Source: an uncultured Spirochaetales bacterium (GTDB lineage: Bacteria > Spirochaetota > Spirochaetia > Sphaerochaetales > Sphaerochaetaceae). From it: a stretch of DNA of 36,150 nucleotides. The position numbers were made by a program, and so were the translations under genes. Within the stretch, counting starts at the first letter, position 1. Each line of letters begins with the position of its first letter. Under the pieces are notes generated by a model. The model searched no databases, was not told where the DNA came from, and was given only the letters and a program-made list of their open reading frames with translations. This document shows positions 7,655 through 15,886 of the stretch, piece by piece. The stretch covers positions 1 to 36,150 of the forward strand of contig CALXOK010000021.1 of the NCBI GenBank assembly GCA_944390025.1. Direction: 5' to 3'.

Positions 7655-7683
7655 ATTTTAAGTCCTGGAAAATTGAAACTCAA
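7655..7683 (-). promoter_or_regulatory. Promoter of the purD-like gene
   Basis: Minus-strand TTGAGT (7683-7678), a 17-base spacer and TAAAAT (7660-7655) closely match the consensus. The leader would be about 37 bases and contains the strong Shine-Dalgarno. Confidence 0.55.
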
Positions 7684-7788
7684 ATGAAATTTTCCATTCT
7701 GGCTTGCTGCAGGCCTTTTGCCGCCGTCAAGGCATCTGTGGTTCTAACTGCCTTTGAAAGCAGAACAAGTGCGCCTCATCATGAGGTC

Positions 7789-7828
7789 CACTCCGGAAAA
7801 CGTGCAGCTTCTCTGATTATCCGGAGTG
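7789..7828. other. Inverted repeat after dus
   Basis: CACTCCGG (7789-7796) and CCGGAGTG (7821-7828) form a perfect 8-bp stem with a 24-base loop, 8 bases beyond the dus stop. The T-rich side is on plus (TGTTTCTTTC), while the gene ending here is on minus, so its role as dus terminator is doubtful. Bases 7612-7836 otherwise hold only the purD-like promoter, a second weak hairpin and no supported gene. Confidence 0.35.
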
Positions 7829-7836
7829 TGTTTCTT

Positions 7837-8796
7837 TCAGGCTTCAAGCATGTCAAAGGCCCTTCTGTAGTCATCCTCACTTGCCGCATGGCTGATGGCT
7901 TCTTTCACCTTTGATGCGCCTCTCAGGCCCCGGACATAGCCGATGGCATGTTTTCTCATATCGCGGCATCCGGTCTCCTTCCCGTACAAAGCGCACATGT
8001 ATTCAAGGTGCCTCAGGGCTGTTGCGATTCTCTCTTCAAGTGTCACTGTGAAAACCTCGCCCTGAAGAAGCTTTCCGGTCTGAGTGAAGATGAACGGATT
8101 GCCGATTGCCCCGCGGGCGAACATGACACCGTCACAGCCGGTTTCCCTCAGACAGTCACAGGCCGCCTGGGCTGAAAGGATGTCACCGGAAGCGAAAACT
8201 TTCACATCCGTATCCTTGAGCTTTTCTTTAAGACGCCTGATGCATGTCCAGTCCGCATTTCCGCTGTAACCCTGGGCTCTTGTGCGGGCATGAAGGGTCA
8301 CCATGTCAGCACCTGCGCTGACGCAGGCATCTGCAAATTCAAGGTAATTTATGCTTCCAGAGTCCCAACCGAGGCGGAACTTCACGCTTACAGGAACATC
8401 TGTGTTCTGCTTCAGGAATGAGACAATCTCATGAATTTTCTCAGGAGTCTTCATAAGTGCGCTTCCTGCTCCTGTCTTGACGACCTTGTTCACAGGACAG
8501 CCGCAGTTGAAATCTATCATCTGGGGAGAGTGCTTCATCAGAGTGTCAAGGCAGCGCCTCACCGGGTCTGCATCCGGAGCGAAGAGCTGGACTGCGAGTC
8601 TTTCTTCTCCCGGGTAGCGGATGAGCAGATCCTCTGTCTTGTCACTTCCCCGGGCAAGTCCTTCCGCACTCACCATCTCGGTGATTCCGCATGCCGAGCC
8701 CCATTCATGGGCAATTCTGCGGAAGGCTGAATCCGTATAACCTGCAAGAGGCGCCAGAAAGAAAGGGGATGAGAAAGACAGAGAGCTGATGTTCAT
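7837..8796 (-). CDS. dus: tRNA-dihydrouridine synthase
   Basis: The 319-aa protein has the DUS signature: LAPLAGYTDSAFR (17-29) for FMN binding, MIDFNCGCPVNKV with the catalytic Cys, GAGSALM, then SVKFRLG, LHARTRAQ and the phosphate-binding segment ending MFARGAIGNP. It reduces specific uridines in tRNA D-loops using FMN and NADPH. It is closest in layout to DusB, but the subclass is not certain. No Shine-Dalgarno precedes the ATG; a TATATT box (8807-8802) ends five bases upstream, so the mRNA may be leaderless. It is divergent from the PSP1 gene. Confidence 0.93.
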   Translation of the reverse strand: MNISSLSFSSPFFLAPLAGYTDSAFRRIAHEWGSACGITEMVSAEGLARGSDKTEDLLIRYPGEERLAVQLFAPDADPVRRCLDTLMKHSPQMIDFNCGCPVNKVVKTGAGSALMKTPEKIHEIVSFLKQNTDVPVSVKFRLGWDSGSINYLEFADACVSAGADMVTLHARTRAQGYSGNADWTCIRRLKEKLKDTDVKVFASGDILSAQAACDCLRETGCDGVMFARGAIGNPFIFTQTGKLLQGEVFTVTLEERIATALRHLEYMCALYGKETGCRDMRKHAIGYVRGLRGASKVKEAISHAASEDDYRRAFDMLEA

Positions 8797-8836
8797 GCCT
8801 CAATATAAGCATGAAAGGGCACAGTTTTGCAAAGCC

Positions 8837-8865
8837 TTGCCACCAATCAAGAGCTGTGGTAATTT
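8837..8865 (+). promoter_or_regulatory. Promoter of the PSP1 gene
   Basis: TTGCCA (8837-8842), a 17-base spacer and TAATTT (8860-8865) place transcription start at about the ATG at 8873. The divergent dus promoter (TTGCAA at 8832-8827, TATATT at 8807-8802) is nearly back-to-back with it. Confidence 0.5.
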
Positions 8866-8872
8866 TTGCAAC

Positions 8873-9919
8873 ATGAGTAAAAAGAGAGAGACGAGGACGG
8901 ATGAATACGCATATGTCTATGTGGTGAAGAATCCTTCCTATAACGATATTTCCCTCGCAGCCTGGGACAGCGTGCTCTATGCAGGCACCCCGGTTGTCTA
9001 TGACACCCGTTTCGGACTGGACCTCGGCTTCATCATCGGGCCGGCTCCTCAGGCGGGAAATGTCTATCAGAAGGGCGATGACTCAGTCCGCGGTGCCTGC
9101 CTCCACTTTGGAAGTGAGAGCGAAGAGCATCAGGAGGAACCGTCATCGCTTGATCAGAGGGAAGTGCACCAGTGTGAGTACTGCATGGGCTGTCAGGTGT
9201 CAAAGGAGCCGGAGAAAATCCGCGTAACAGGTGACGTTGCATGGCTGGACCATCTGGCCACCCCGTCTGAGATGGCACGCTACAGCGAGAACACGGCAAA
9301 GGAGAATCAGGCCCTGATTGTCTGCCGGGAGAAGATTATCAAGCATGGCCTGAGCATGAAGCTCATCGCAACACACTTCCTCCTGGGCGAGAGCAAGGTG
9401 ATTTTCTTCTTCACTGCTGATGAAAGGGTCGACTTCAGGGACCTTGTAAAGGATCTTGTGCAGGTCTTCAAGATGCGTATTGAGCTCAGACAGGTCGGCG
9501 TCAGGGATGAAAGCCGGCTTATCGGAGGACTTTCCGTCTGCGGACGCGACTACTGCTGCCACTGTATTACAGACAAGATGCAGCCTGTGTCCATCAAGAT
9601 GGCAAAGGAGCAGAACCTCTCACTCAACTCTATGAAGATTTCAGGGCCGTGCGGAAGGCTTCTGTGCTGTCTTGCATATGAGTACGACTATTATGTTGAG
9701 GAAAAGTCCCGCATGCCATCAGAGGGGACCCGCATCAGAATCGACCATGACCTGTGGAGGGTGAGCGAGGTGAACATCCTCTCCCGTCAGGTTGTGCTCA
9801 GCGCAAGTGAGAACAGGACCCTTTATGTGCCCTTTGACGAGTTCTATTTTGATGACGAGTCAGGTCACTGGGCCGTGAACGAGGAGTATCAGGAAGAACT
9901 CTTCAGTTCTGAGGAATAG
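8873..9919 (+). CDS. PSP1 / RicT (YaaT)-like protein
   Basis: Starting at the ATG at 8873 (MSKKRETRTDEY) gives 348 aa. The PSP1 domain is shown by FFFTADERVDFRDLVKDL, the Arg-rich LRQVGVRDESRLIGG, and cysteine motifs CGRDYCCHC and CGRLLCCLAYEY separated by PVSIKMAKEQNLSLN, all characteristic of RicT. An extra CEYCMGC cluster occurs nearer the N terminus. In Bacillus the Ric proteins form an Fe-S complex that influences RNA maturation and development; its role in spirochaetes is not settled. The longer reading frame from 8789 overlaps dus and lacks a start signal. It sits upstream of rpsT but has its own promoter. Confidence 0.88.
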   Translation: MSKKRETRTDEYAYVYVVKNPSYNDISLAAWDSVLYAGTPVVYDTRFGLDLGFIIGPAPQAGNVYQKGDDSVRGACLHFGSESEEHQEEPSSLDQREVHQCEYCMGCQVSKEPEKIRVTGDVAWLDHLATPSEMARYSENTAKENQALIVCREKIIKHGLSMKLIATHFLLGESKVIFFFTADERVDFRDLVKDLVQVFKMRIELRQVGVRDESRLIGGLSVCGRDYCCHCITDKMQPVSIKMAKEQNLSLNSMKISGPCGRLLCCLAYEYDYYVEEKSRMPSEGTRIRIDHDLWRVSEVNILSRQVVLSASENRTLYVPFDEFYFDDESGHWAVNEEYQEELFSSEE

Positions 9920-9942
9920 GGGCGTCGGAAAACAATTATTAA

Positions 9943-9971
9943 TTGTATTGACGCAACTTATTCTTTATGAT
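9943..9971 (+). promoter_or_regulatory. rpsT promoter
   Basis: TTGTAT (9943-9948), a 17-base spacer and TATGAT (9966-9971) follow an AT-rich stretch that could act as an UP element. An overlapping TTGACG (9948-9953) with TAGTTT is a weaker alternative. Start is near 9978, giving a leader of about 75 bases. Confidence 0.5.
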
Positions 9972-9982
9972 AGTTTGAGTAA

Positions 9983-10004
9983 CCGCGGTTCGGAATTACC
10001 GCGG
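9983..10004 (+). promoter_or_regulatory. GC-rich leader hairpin before rpsT
   Basis: CCGCGGT (9983-9989) pairs with ACCGCGG (9998-10004) around an 8-base loop in the 5' untranslated region of rpsT. A second small stem, TCTATA/TATAGA, comes just before the Shine-Dalgarno. Ribosomal protein leaders often carry autoregulatory structures, and S20 is autoregulated in E. coli; a role here is inferred. Confidence 0.4.
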
Positions 10005-10052
10005 ATATAATTAAATACTTTTCTATAAATATATAGAGACCGGAGGAATAGC

Positions 10053-10313
10053 GTGTCTAACAAGTCAGCTGAGAAAAGAGAACGCCAGAATGCAAAAAGA
10101 AGAATGCATAACCGTCAGGCAAAGAGCACAGTGCGCACTGCAATCAAGAAGTTCAACGCAGCCTGCCTTTCAAACGACAAGGCAAAGGCAGAAGAGGCAA
10201 TGAAGCTGAGCTTCAAGCTCCTTGATACAGCTGCTGGCAATGGTGTTCTCCACAGGAATACAGCAAGCAGAAAGAAGTCCCGCATGTACAAAGCTTTTGC
10301 CAAGCTTGCATAA
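10053..10313 (+). CDS. rpsT: 30S ribosomal protein S20
   Basis: The 86-aa, strongly basic product matches S20: N-terminal SAEKRERQNAKRR, the RTAIKKF helix and the GVLHRNTASRKKSR segment near the C terminus. It binds 16S rRNA early in 30S assembly. The GTG start is set by GGAGG six bases upstream. It is followed 27 bases later by the HU/IHF gene, probably co-transcribed. Confidence 0.97.
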   Translation: MSNKSAEKRERQNAKRRMHNRQAKSTVRTAIKKFNAACLSNDKAKAEEAMKLSFKLLDTAAGNGVLHRNTASRKKSRMYKAFAKLA

Positions 10314-10340
10314 TCTCATCTGTTAACTGGAGTTGCGAAC

Positions 10341-10655
10341 ATGGAAGAAAAACTGACAAAAGCTGCGATTATTGAGAGCCTTCACAACAAACTTGGTTTT
10401 GCCCGCAGCGATATTCATGAGATCATCGATGAGCTTTTCGAGGAAATCAAGGATGGTCTCAAGGAAGACAGGGTCATCGAGCTCAGAGGTTTCGGAACAT
10501 TTGAAATCAGAACCCGCAAGGGCCGCGAGAAAGCCCGCAATCCGAAGACAGGCGATCTTGTCGCTGTCGAGAGTCATGGCGTTGCCATCTTCCGCCCCGG
10601 AAAGGAGCTTAAGGATGCTGTCTGGTCATTGAGAGAACCAGGCCGTGACAACTGA
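10341..10655 (+). CDS. HU/IHF family DNA-binding protein
   Basis: The 104-aa protein carries the DNABII fold: helical N-terminal half, then IELRGFGTFEIRTRKGREKARNP, where GFGTF and the RNP beta-arm tip that intercalates DNA are both present, and FRPGKELKD at the end. It bends and compacts DNA as a dimer. Alpha or beta IHF versus HU cannot be assigned. A short Arg/Gly tail extends the usual length by about ten residues. A GGAG sits upstream of the ATG, and the 3' end overlaps the start of lnt. Confidence 0.95.
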   Translation: MEEKLTKAAIIESLHNKLGFARSDIHEIIDELFEEIKDGLKEDRVIELRGFGTFEIRTRKGREKARNPKTGDLVAVESHGVAIFRPGKELKDAVWSLREPGRDN

Positions 10656-12345
10656 TTCTGGAGTGATTCCTTTGAAGAACTTCTATGCTAAGAGGGGCCT
10701 CAGGACATATTGTTCTGAGGTCCTGACTTTAATTATAAGCGCATTTGTACTTTCTCTTGCCTTCCCCGGTTTTGTGACTGAGACCGGATGGGGCTGGATT
10801 GCCTTTTTCGCCCTGATTCCGGTTTTTGCTGTAATCAGGAACACCAGCTGGAAGGCAGTATGGGCCTATGGCTTTCTGTTCGGAGTTGCCTTCTACTGCT
10901 TTTTCAACTACTGGCTTCCAGGCTTCCATCCAGGTGCGATTTACATCGTCACAATCATAAAGGGCGGGGAGATGATCTTTCTCTTTCTGGCCTTGAAGCT
11001 TGCATACACGGCTTTCCGCCGTCATGCCTTCATCGCCCAAGGCTTCATCTGGGCTTCCTATGCTTACCTGTCACAGAACTGGTTTGCAGGCTACCCGTAT
11101 GGCACAATCTGCTATGCGCTTTATGATTACCTTCCTTTAATCCAGATTGCTGACATCACTGGCATATGGGGCATCATCATCATGATGATTCTCCCCCAGA
11201 GCTGGGCTGGATGGTATCTGGGAAGCCTCTTCACAGGGGAGGCTGAAAAGCCCCTTTCCTATGTGAAGAAGAGCCTTGTGTATATCATCATTTATGTCCT
11301 GCTTTTCATCGCATGGCTTGTCTACGGCTTTGTTTCTCTCTCGACTCAGGAGGAAAGGGTTCCTGACCGGACCTGGCGGGTCGCCACAATCCAGCACAAC
11401 CATGATTCCTGGGAGGGCGGTTACCAGACATATCTTAGGAATTTCAACAATCTCCGCCGTCTCTCCCTTGAGGCGATAAGGGAAAACCCTGATATCGTCG
11501 TGTGGTCAGAGACAGCCTTCATACCGTCTGTCGACTGGCATATGAACTACTCCTATGAGGGAGCGGGGAATACAATCGGAAACGAACAGACAGCTGAACT
11601 CGTCCGCCGCTTTGTCGAATTCGGCGAGGAGCTTGGCAAGCCCCTTCTCACCGGAAACCCCAGAGGTGTGCTCAAGGATGAGACAAAGCCGCCGATTGAC
11701 AGCGAGACAGGAGAGCTCAACAGAGAGGATTACAACACAGTCATCCTCTTTGATGACGGAACGATAAAGCAGAGCTATGCAAAACAGCATCTCGTGCCGT
11801 TCACAGAGCACTTTCCGTACCAGAAGCAGCTTCCATGGCTTTATGACATCCTTGTCTCCCTTGACTACAACTGGTGGCTGCAGGGGGATGAGCCTGTTGT
11901 CTTTGAAAGCGATGGTGTCCGCTTCTCGACTCCGATCTGCTATGAGGATGTCTTCGGAAACCTCAACGCGGAGTTCGTGAGAGAAGGAGCCGACCTTATT
12001 GTCAACATGACAAACGACCGCTGGTCTGGCTGTGCGGAGGCTGCCTTCCAGCATGCCGCAATCGCCACATTCCGCTCGGTGGAGACAAGAAAGACAATGG
12101 TCAGGAGCACGAACAGCGGCTACACTTGCATGATTCTTCCTACAGGCGAGATTGTGGATCCTGTCGAGCAGTTCCGTATGACCTGGCACATCTATGATGT
12201 TCCGGTATACGAGACAAAGAGCGATGCCGGCTTCACGTTCTATGTCCGTCACACTGATCTTTTCGCATATGTCTCAATCGCTCTGGCATCAGTCATGCTT
12301 GTCTCAGGAGCAGGCATCATTGTGTACAGGAAGGTCCATAAATGA
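10645..12345 (+). CDS. lnt: Apolipoprotein N-acyltransferase
   Basis: An N-terminal block of about six membrane segments precedes a nitrilase-like domain. The catalytic triad is visible: Glu in VWSETAF (about residue 289), Lys in YAKQHLVPF (about 380) and Cys in PICYED (about 432). Lnt adds the third acyl chain to lipoproteins at the inner membrane, which supports a diderm cell. The start is uncertain: GTG at 10645 overlaps the HU/IHF gene, and TTG at 10672 has GGAG seven bases upstream. The stop overlaps the cinA start (ATGA). Confidence 0.93.
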   Translation: MTTDSGVIPLKNFYAKRGLRTYCSEVLTLIISAFVLSLAFPGFVTETGWGWIAFFALIPVFAVIRNTSWKAVWAYGFLFGVAFYCFFNYWLPGFHPGAIYIVTIIKGGEMIFLFLALKLAYTAFRRHAFIAQGFIWASYAYLSQNWFAGYPYGTICYALYDYLPLIQIADITGIWGIIIMMILPQSWAGWYLGSLFTGEAEKPLSYVKKSLVYIIIYVLLFIAWLVYGFVSLSTQEERVPDRTWRVATIQHNHDSWEGGYQTYLRNFNNLRRLSLEAIRENPDIVVWSETAFIPSVDWHMNYSYEGAGNTIGNEQTAELVRRFVEFGEELGKPLLTGNPRGVLKDETKPPIDSETGELNREDYNTVILFDDGTIKQSYAKQHLVPFTEHFPYQKQLPWLYDILVSLDYNWWLQGDEPVVFESDGVRFSTPICYEDVFGNLNAEFVREGADLIVNMTNDRWSGCAEAAFQHAAIATFRSVETRKTMVRSTNSGYTCMILPTGEIVDPVEQFRMTWHIYDVPVYETKSDAGFTFYVRHTDLFAYVSIALASVMLVSGAGIIVYRKVHK

Positions 12346-13589
12346 TCAGCAGCGCCGCTATTATCCTCATCGGTACAGAGCTTACCCGGGGAATCATCCA
12401 GGACCGGCATGGACAGTTCATCACAAAGGCCCTGACTGGTCTTGGTATCCACACCAGCCAGGTTGTGGAAATCCCGGATGACGGTTCGATTGAGTCCATA
12501 CTGTCTGCCATAGTGAAAAAGAATGACCTTGTCATCATCACAGGCGGACTGGGACCAACCAGTGATGACATGACGCGCGAATGCATCGCCGATGTCTCCC
12601 AGGTGCCTCTTGTCAGGAATGAGGAAAGTTACAGGGACCTGTATGAGAGGATAGGAGAGAAGATTCACGGTGCCAATGAGAAGCAGACTCTTATTCCATC
12701 CGGCTTCACAAGGATAAGGAATGGTAACGGAACTGCAGATGGTTTTTACGGCAGCACCCCATCCGGATGCATCATCATAAGCCTTCCCGGTCCCCCCGGA
12801 GAGATGCAACCCATGTTTGAGCAGACTGTGCTTCCTTATCTTTCATCCCTCTCAGGCCATGCAGAGGAGACAAGAAGGGAGTATTCCTCATTCATCACTG
12901 CAGAGGCAAAGCTTGAGGATCTCACCCAGCAGATTGCCCCCTCACTGAACTGGGCCACCCGTTTCCAGGACTGGAAGATCTCATTGTATCTCAGCGGAGG
13001 AAGCGAGGAGGAAAAGGACAGGGCAATCGAAACCTTGCGCAGTTTGTGCGGACCTGAACTCATCATAGAAGGGGATACAAGCGCTCTTGATGAGCTGATT
13101 GCACTTCTGAGAAAGGAAAGTCTCACAATCTCCTGCGCAGAAAGCTGCACAGGCGGACTTGCCTCCAGCCTCCTTACAGAGCGTGCCGGCTCTTCTGATT
13201 TCTTTCCCGGCTCCGTTGTGAGCTATTCGAATGAGATGAAGAAGGACGTTCTCTCGGTCAAGGCCGGTACCCTGATGAGTGAAGGTGCTGTAAGCCGGGA
13301 GTGTGCAATCCAGATGGCTGAAGGTGTGAGGAATCTCACAGGTTCTGATTACGCTTTCTCCATAACAGGAGTCGCAGGACCGGCACAGAGTGAGAGAAAA
13401 CCGGTCGGCACTGTCTGTTTCGGTTTCTGCGGAAAGGACAGAAAGAGTGAGGCCGTAACCCTTCATTTCTCCAGCTGGGGAAGGGCAAGTGTAAGAAGAA
13501 AGAGCGTATGTGCTGCCCTGATTCTCGCCAGATGCTTCATCCAGACATGTCCTCTTGATGAAGTCGTTTCCCGCTGGTCATTCATCTGA
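12342..13589 (+). CDS. cinA: CinA: competence/damage-inducible family, NMN amidohydrolase domain
   Basis: The 415-aa protein has the two CinA domains: an N-terminal MoCF-biosynthesis-like domain (LIGTELTRGIIQD, ITGGLGPTSDD) and a C-terminal PncC-type nicotinamide-nucleotide amidohydrolase domain (SCAESCTGGL, VVSYSNEMK, SITGVAGP). It salvages NMN to nicotinic acid mononucleotide in pyridine nucleotide recycling, which links it functionally to nadE at 26.5 kb. It is translationally coupled to lnt. No DNA-uptake operon is attached, though a DprA-like gene lies at 21.1 kb. Confidence 0.94.
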   Translation: MISSAAIILIGTELTRGIIQDRHGQFITKALTGLGIHTSQVVEIPDDGSIESILSAIVKKNDLVIITGGLGPTSDDMTRECIADVSQVPLVRNEESYRDLYERIGEKIHGANEKQTLIPSGFTRIRNGNGTADGFYGSTPSGCIIISLPGPPGEMQPMFEQTVLPYLSSLSGHAEETRREYSSFITAEAKLEDLTQQIAPSLNWATRFQDWKISLYLSGGSEEEKDRAIETLRSLCGPELIIEGDTSALDELIALLRKESLTISCAESCTGGLASSLLTERAGSSDFFPGSVVSYSNEMKKDVLSVKAGTLMSEGAVSRECAIQMAEGVRNLTGSDYAFSITGVAGPAQSERKPVGTVCFGFCGKDRKSEAVTLHFSSWGRASVRRKSVCAALILARCFIQTCPLDEVVSRWSFI

Positions 13590-13591
13590 GC

Positions 13592-13620
13592 TTGCAAAAG
13601 TTTGTTTTTGGGTTTATAAA
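13592..13620 (+). promoter_or_regulatory. Strong rho promoter and 130-base leader
   Basis: TTGCAA (13592-13597), a 17-base spacer and TATAAA (13615-13620) form one of the best promoters in the window. The leader to 13759 contains an imperfect hairpin (CAGGA...TCCTG, 13627-13656) and GTGTTA/TAACAC. A second promoter candidate, TTGATT with TATTTT, lies near 13720. Long leaders fit autogenous attenuation of rho known in E. coli. Confidence 0.55.
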
Positions 13621-13759
13621 TAAGCGCAGGAAAGGACTGAATCCAGCCCTCCTGTGTTAATTATCCCGGAACATTTGAAATAACACGGCGAGTCAGAGCG
13701 TCAGTTCTAATTAACATTGATTCATACAACTAATCTTATATTTTTGGAGAGAGCAGACA

Positions 13760-15553
13760 ATGGCATCAGATGATGTGCTCGAGAATGCAGAGAAAACAGA
13801 ACAGGAAGAGCCGAAGAAGGTGAGAATCGTCCGCAAGCCAAAGGCTGTCAAGGTTCGCGTGCGCGAGGCTGGCAGTGAGGATGAGGCTGAAGAAAAACCT
13901 CACAGAGGCAGAAAACCAAGAGTGAAGAAAACACAGGAAAGTGCTGTTCAGACAGCTGAGCAGCAGGCTGAAGAGGCAGCCCCGGTCAGTCAGAATGACG
14001 ATGAGGCGAGTGCTCCCTCTGAAGTCCAGAAGGCAGAAGCCCCTGCTGAAGAAGCTTCTCCTGATCAGGCTGACTCTGCCCAGGCCACTGCTGAGGAAGC
14101 GTCCCAGAAAGCCGGAGAGCGCAAGCAGAAATACGGAAAGTTCCAGAAGAAGGGAAAGAAGGGAGCAGAAGGCAAGATAGCAGAAGTCCAGATTGCCGAT
14201 GTCAATCTGGATGAGAATCCGGATGCTCCCAAGCTCTTCATTTCAGACCTCACTGTGCTTCCCCTTGACACATTGCGCCATATGGCACGCGAGAAGGGAA
14301 TCAGCGAGGAAGTCATCCTGGACTGCAGGAAGCAGGACCTGATCCGCGAGATGGCAAGGCTTCACGCCTCATCAGGCGGAGCCCTGATGACTGAGGGTGT
14401 TCTTGAAATCCTCTCTGAAGGCTATGGCCTGATCAGATACGCAGTCAACAGCTACATCGGAGGAACTGAGGATGTCTATGTCTCCCACGGCATGCTCAAG
14501 GCCTGTGGCCTCAGAACAGGCGACACTGTTTACGGACAGGTCCGCGCGCCGAGAGACAATGAGCGTTTCATCGCGATGATCCGTGTCTTCACCGTCAACG
14601 GCATCAGTCCTCAGGAAGCCAAGCTCCGTGTCCCGTTTGACTCCCTCACCCCTCTTTTTCCGGATGAGAAGCTTCACCTTGAGTACCCGGGGGATCCTGA
14701 CAAGCCGGAGGATATGGACCTTTCCACGAGGGTGGTCGACCTTTTCTGCCCGATCGGTAAGGGCCAGCGCTCCCTGATAGTCGCTCCTCCGAGAACAGGA
14801 AAGACTGTTCTCATGCAGAAAATAGCCAATGCCATCACGACAAACCATCCGGAGGTCAAGCTGATTGTCCTCCTGGTCGATGAACGTCCTGAAGAAGTCA
14901 CTGACATGCGCCGTAATGTCAAGGCTGAGGTTGTCGCTTCAACCTTCGATGAGCAGGCGACACGCCATGTCCAGGTCGCTGAGATGGTGATTGAGAAGGC
15001 CAAGAGGCTTGTCGAGCAGCATCAGGATGTTGTCATCCTGCTTGACTCCATCACACGTCTTGCCAGAGCTTATAACCAGACAGTTCCTGCTTCAGGAAAG
15101 ATTCTTTCCGGAGGTGTCGATTCCAATGCGCTTCACAAGCCGAAGAGATTCTTCGGTGCGGCGAGAAACATAGAAAACGGCGGCTCGCTGACAATCATCT
15201 CAACAGCTCTTATCGAGACCGGCTCCAGAATGGATGAGGTCATCTTCGAGGAGTTCAAGGGAACAGGAAACAACGAAATCGTGCTTGACAGGAGAATGGC
15301 TGACAGCAGGAAGTTCCCTGCCATCAACATCAAGAAGTCAGGAACACGCCGTGACGACCTGCTGCTCACCAAGGACGAGCTTGCCCGCCTGTGGCTGCTG
15401 AGGAACGCTGTCGCCAACATGGACGACAATGACATGTCCGTGTTCTTGATTGACAAGATGAGGAAAACCCACAATAATAAGGAGTTCCTGAGCTCCATGA
15501 GCACAGGTGCCGCATCCGGCCCCTCGTTCACTGCCAGCTCATCGTTCAAATGA
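13760..15553 (+). CDS. rho: Transcription termination factor Rho with extended N terminus
   Basis: Of 597 residues, about 145 at the N terminus are low-complexity (Glu, Ala, Pro, Lys), including basic patches such as [15 protein letters not shown]. Then follow the Rho N-terminal helical domain, a cold-shock-like RNA-binding domain ([15 protein letters not shown] ... DVYVS), and the hexameric ATPase with Walker A PPRTGKT (near 343), Walker [17 protein letters not shown] and the [11 protein letters not shown] segment. It terminates untranslated transcripts. E. coli Rho is 419 aa; insertions of this kind are common in other phyla. The start has GGAGAG nearby. Confidence 0.97.
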   Translation: MASDDVLENAEKTEQEEPKKVRIVRKPKAVKVRVREAGSEDEAEEKPHRGRKPRVKKTQESAVQTAEQQAEEAAPVSQNDDEASAPSEVQKAEAPAEEASPDQADSAQATAEEASQKAGERKQKYGKFQKKGKKGAEGKIAEVQIADVNLDENPDAPKLFISDLTVLPLDTLRHMAREKGISEEVILDCRKQDLIREMARLHASSGGALMTEGVLEILSEGYGLIRYAVNSYIGGTEDVYVSHGMLKACGLRTGDTVYGQVRAPRDNERFIAMIRVFTVNGISPQEAKLRVPFDSLTPLFPDEKLHLEYPGDPDKPEDMDLSTRVVDLFCPIGKGQRSLIVAPPRTGKTVLMQKIANAITTNHPEVKLIVLLVDERPEEVTDMRRNVKAEVVASTFDEQATRHVQVAEMVIEKAKRLVEQHQDVVILLDSITRLARAYNQTVPASGKILSGGVDSNALHKPKRFFGAARNIENGGSLTIISTALIETGSRMDEVIFEEFKGTGNNEIVLDRRMADSRKFPAINIKKSGTRRDDLLLTKDELARLWLLRNAVANMDDNDMSVFLIDKMRKTHNNKEFLSSMSTGAASGPSFTASSSFK

Positions 15554-15608
15554 TATTTGGCCGTCTGTGAAAGCAGCGGTGTAAGGATATATTGAAGGAG
15601 AAAACAAA

Positions 15609-15812
15609 ATGAAGAAGGACATCCATCCGGACTATCAGCTGCAGGAGATCAAGTGTTCCTGCGGAAACGTGATCAAGACAAAGTCTACAGCGAAGAACCT
15701 GTCTGTTGAAATCTGCTCTGCATGCCACCCGTTCTTCACAGGCACACAGAAGCTCGTTGACTCAACAGGACGCGTTGAGCGCTTCAACAAGAGATACGGC
15801 AAGAAGAACTGA
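15609..15812 (+). CDS. rpmE: 50S ribosomal protein L31, zinc-binding form
   Basis: The 67-aa product starts [10 protein letters not shown] and contains CSCGN and [10 protein letters not shown], giving the four cysteines of the zinc-containing (C+) L31 type. The zinc form can be replaced by a zinc-free paralogue under starvation in some bacteria; none is seen here. GAAGGAG lies nine bases upstream. It follows rho by 55 bases, an arrangement common in bacteria, and ends before an intrinsic terminator. Confidence 0.97.
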   Translation: MKKDIHPDYQLQEIKCSCGNVIKTKSTAKNLSVEICSACHPFFTGTQKLVDSTGRVERFNKRYGKKN

Positions 15813-15828
15813 GCTTATATCTTCGATC

Positions 15829-15863
15829 AAGCAGCGGCTGGCTTCACCTCCCGCTGCTTTTTT
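15829..15863 (+). terminator. Intrinsic terminator after rpmE
   Basis: AAGCAGCGG (15829-15837) pairs with CCGCTGCTT (15851-15859) and is followed by TTTT (15860-15863). Confidence 0.8.
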
Positions 15864-15886
15864 GTAGCAAAAAAAAGGGGACAGAT

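Noticed and set aside
7612..7836. Possible non-coding RNA between the purD-like gene and dus
   Set aside because: Several small stems exist, but there is no promoter-terminator pair on one strand that would define an RNA.
11506..12252. 248-codon minus-strand frame opposite lnt
   Set aside because: It is antisense to the catalytic half of lnt, which has clear motifs; long antisense frames arise here from the codon bias of core genes.
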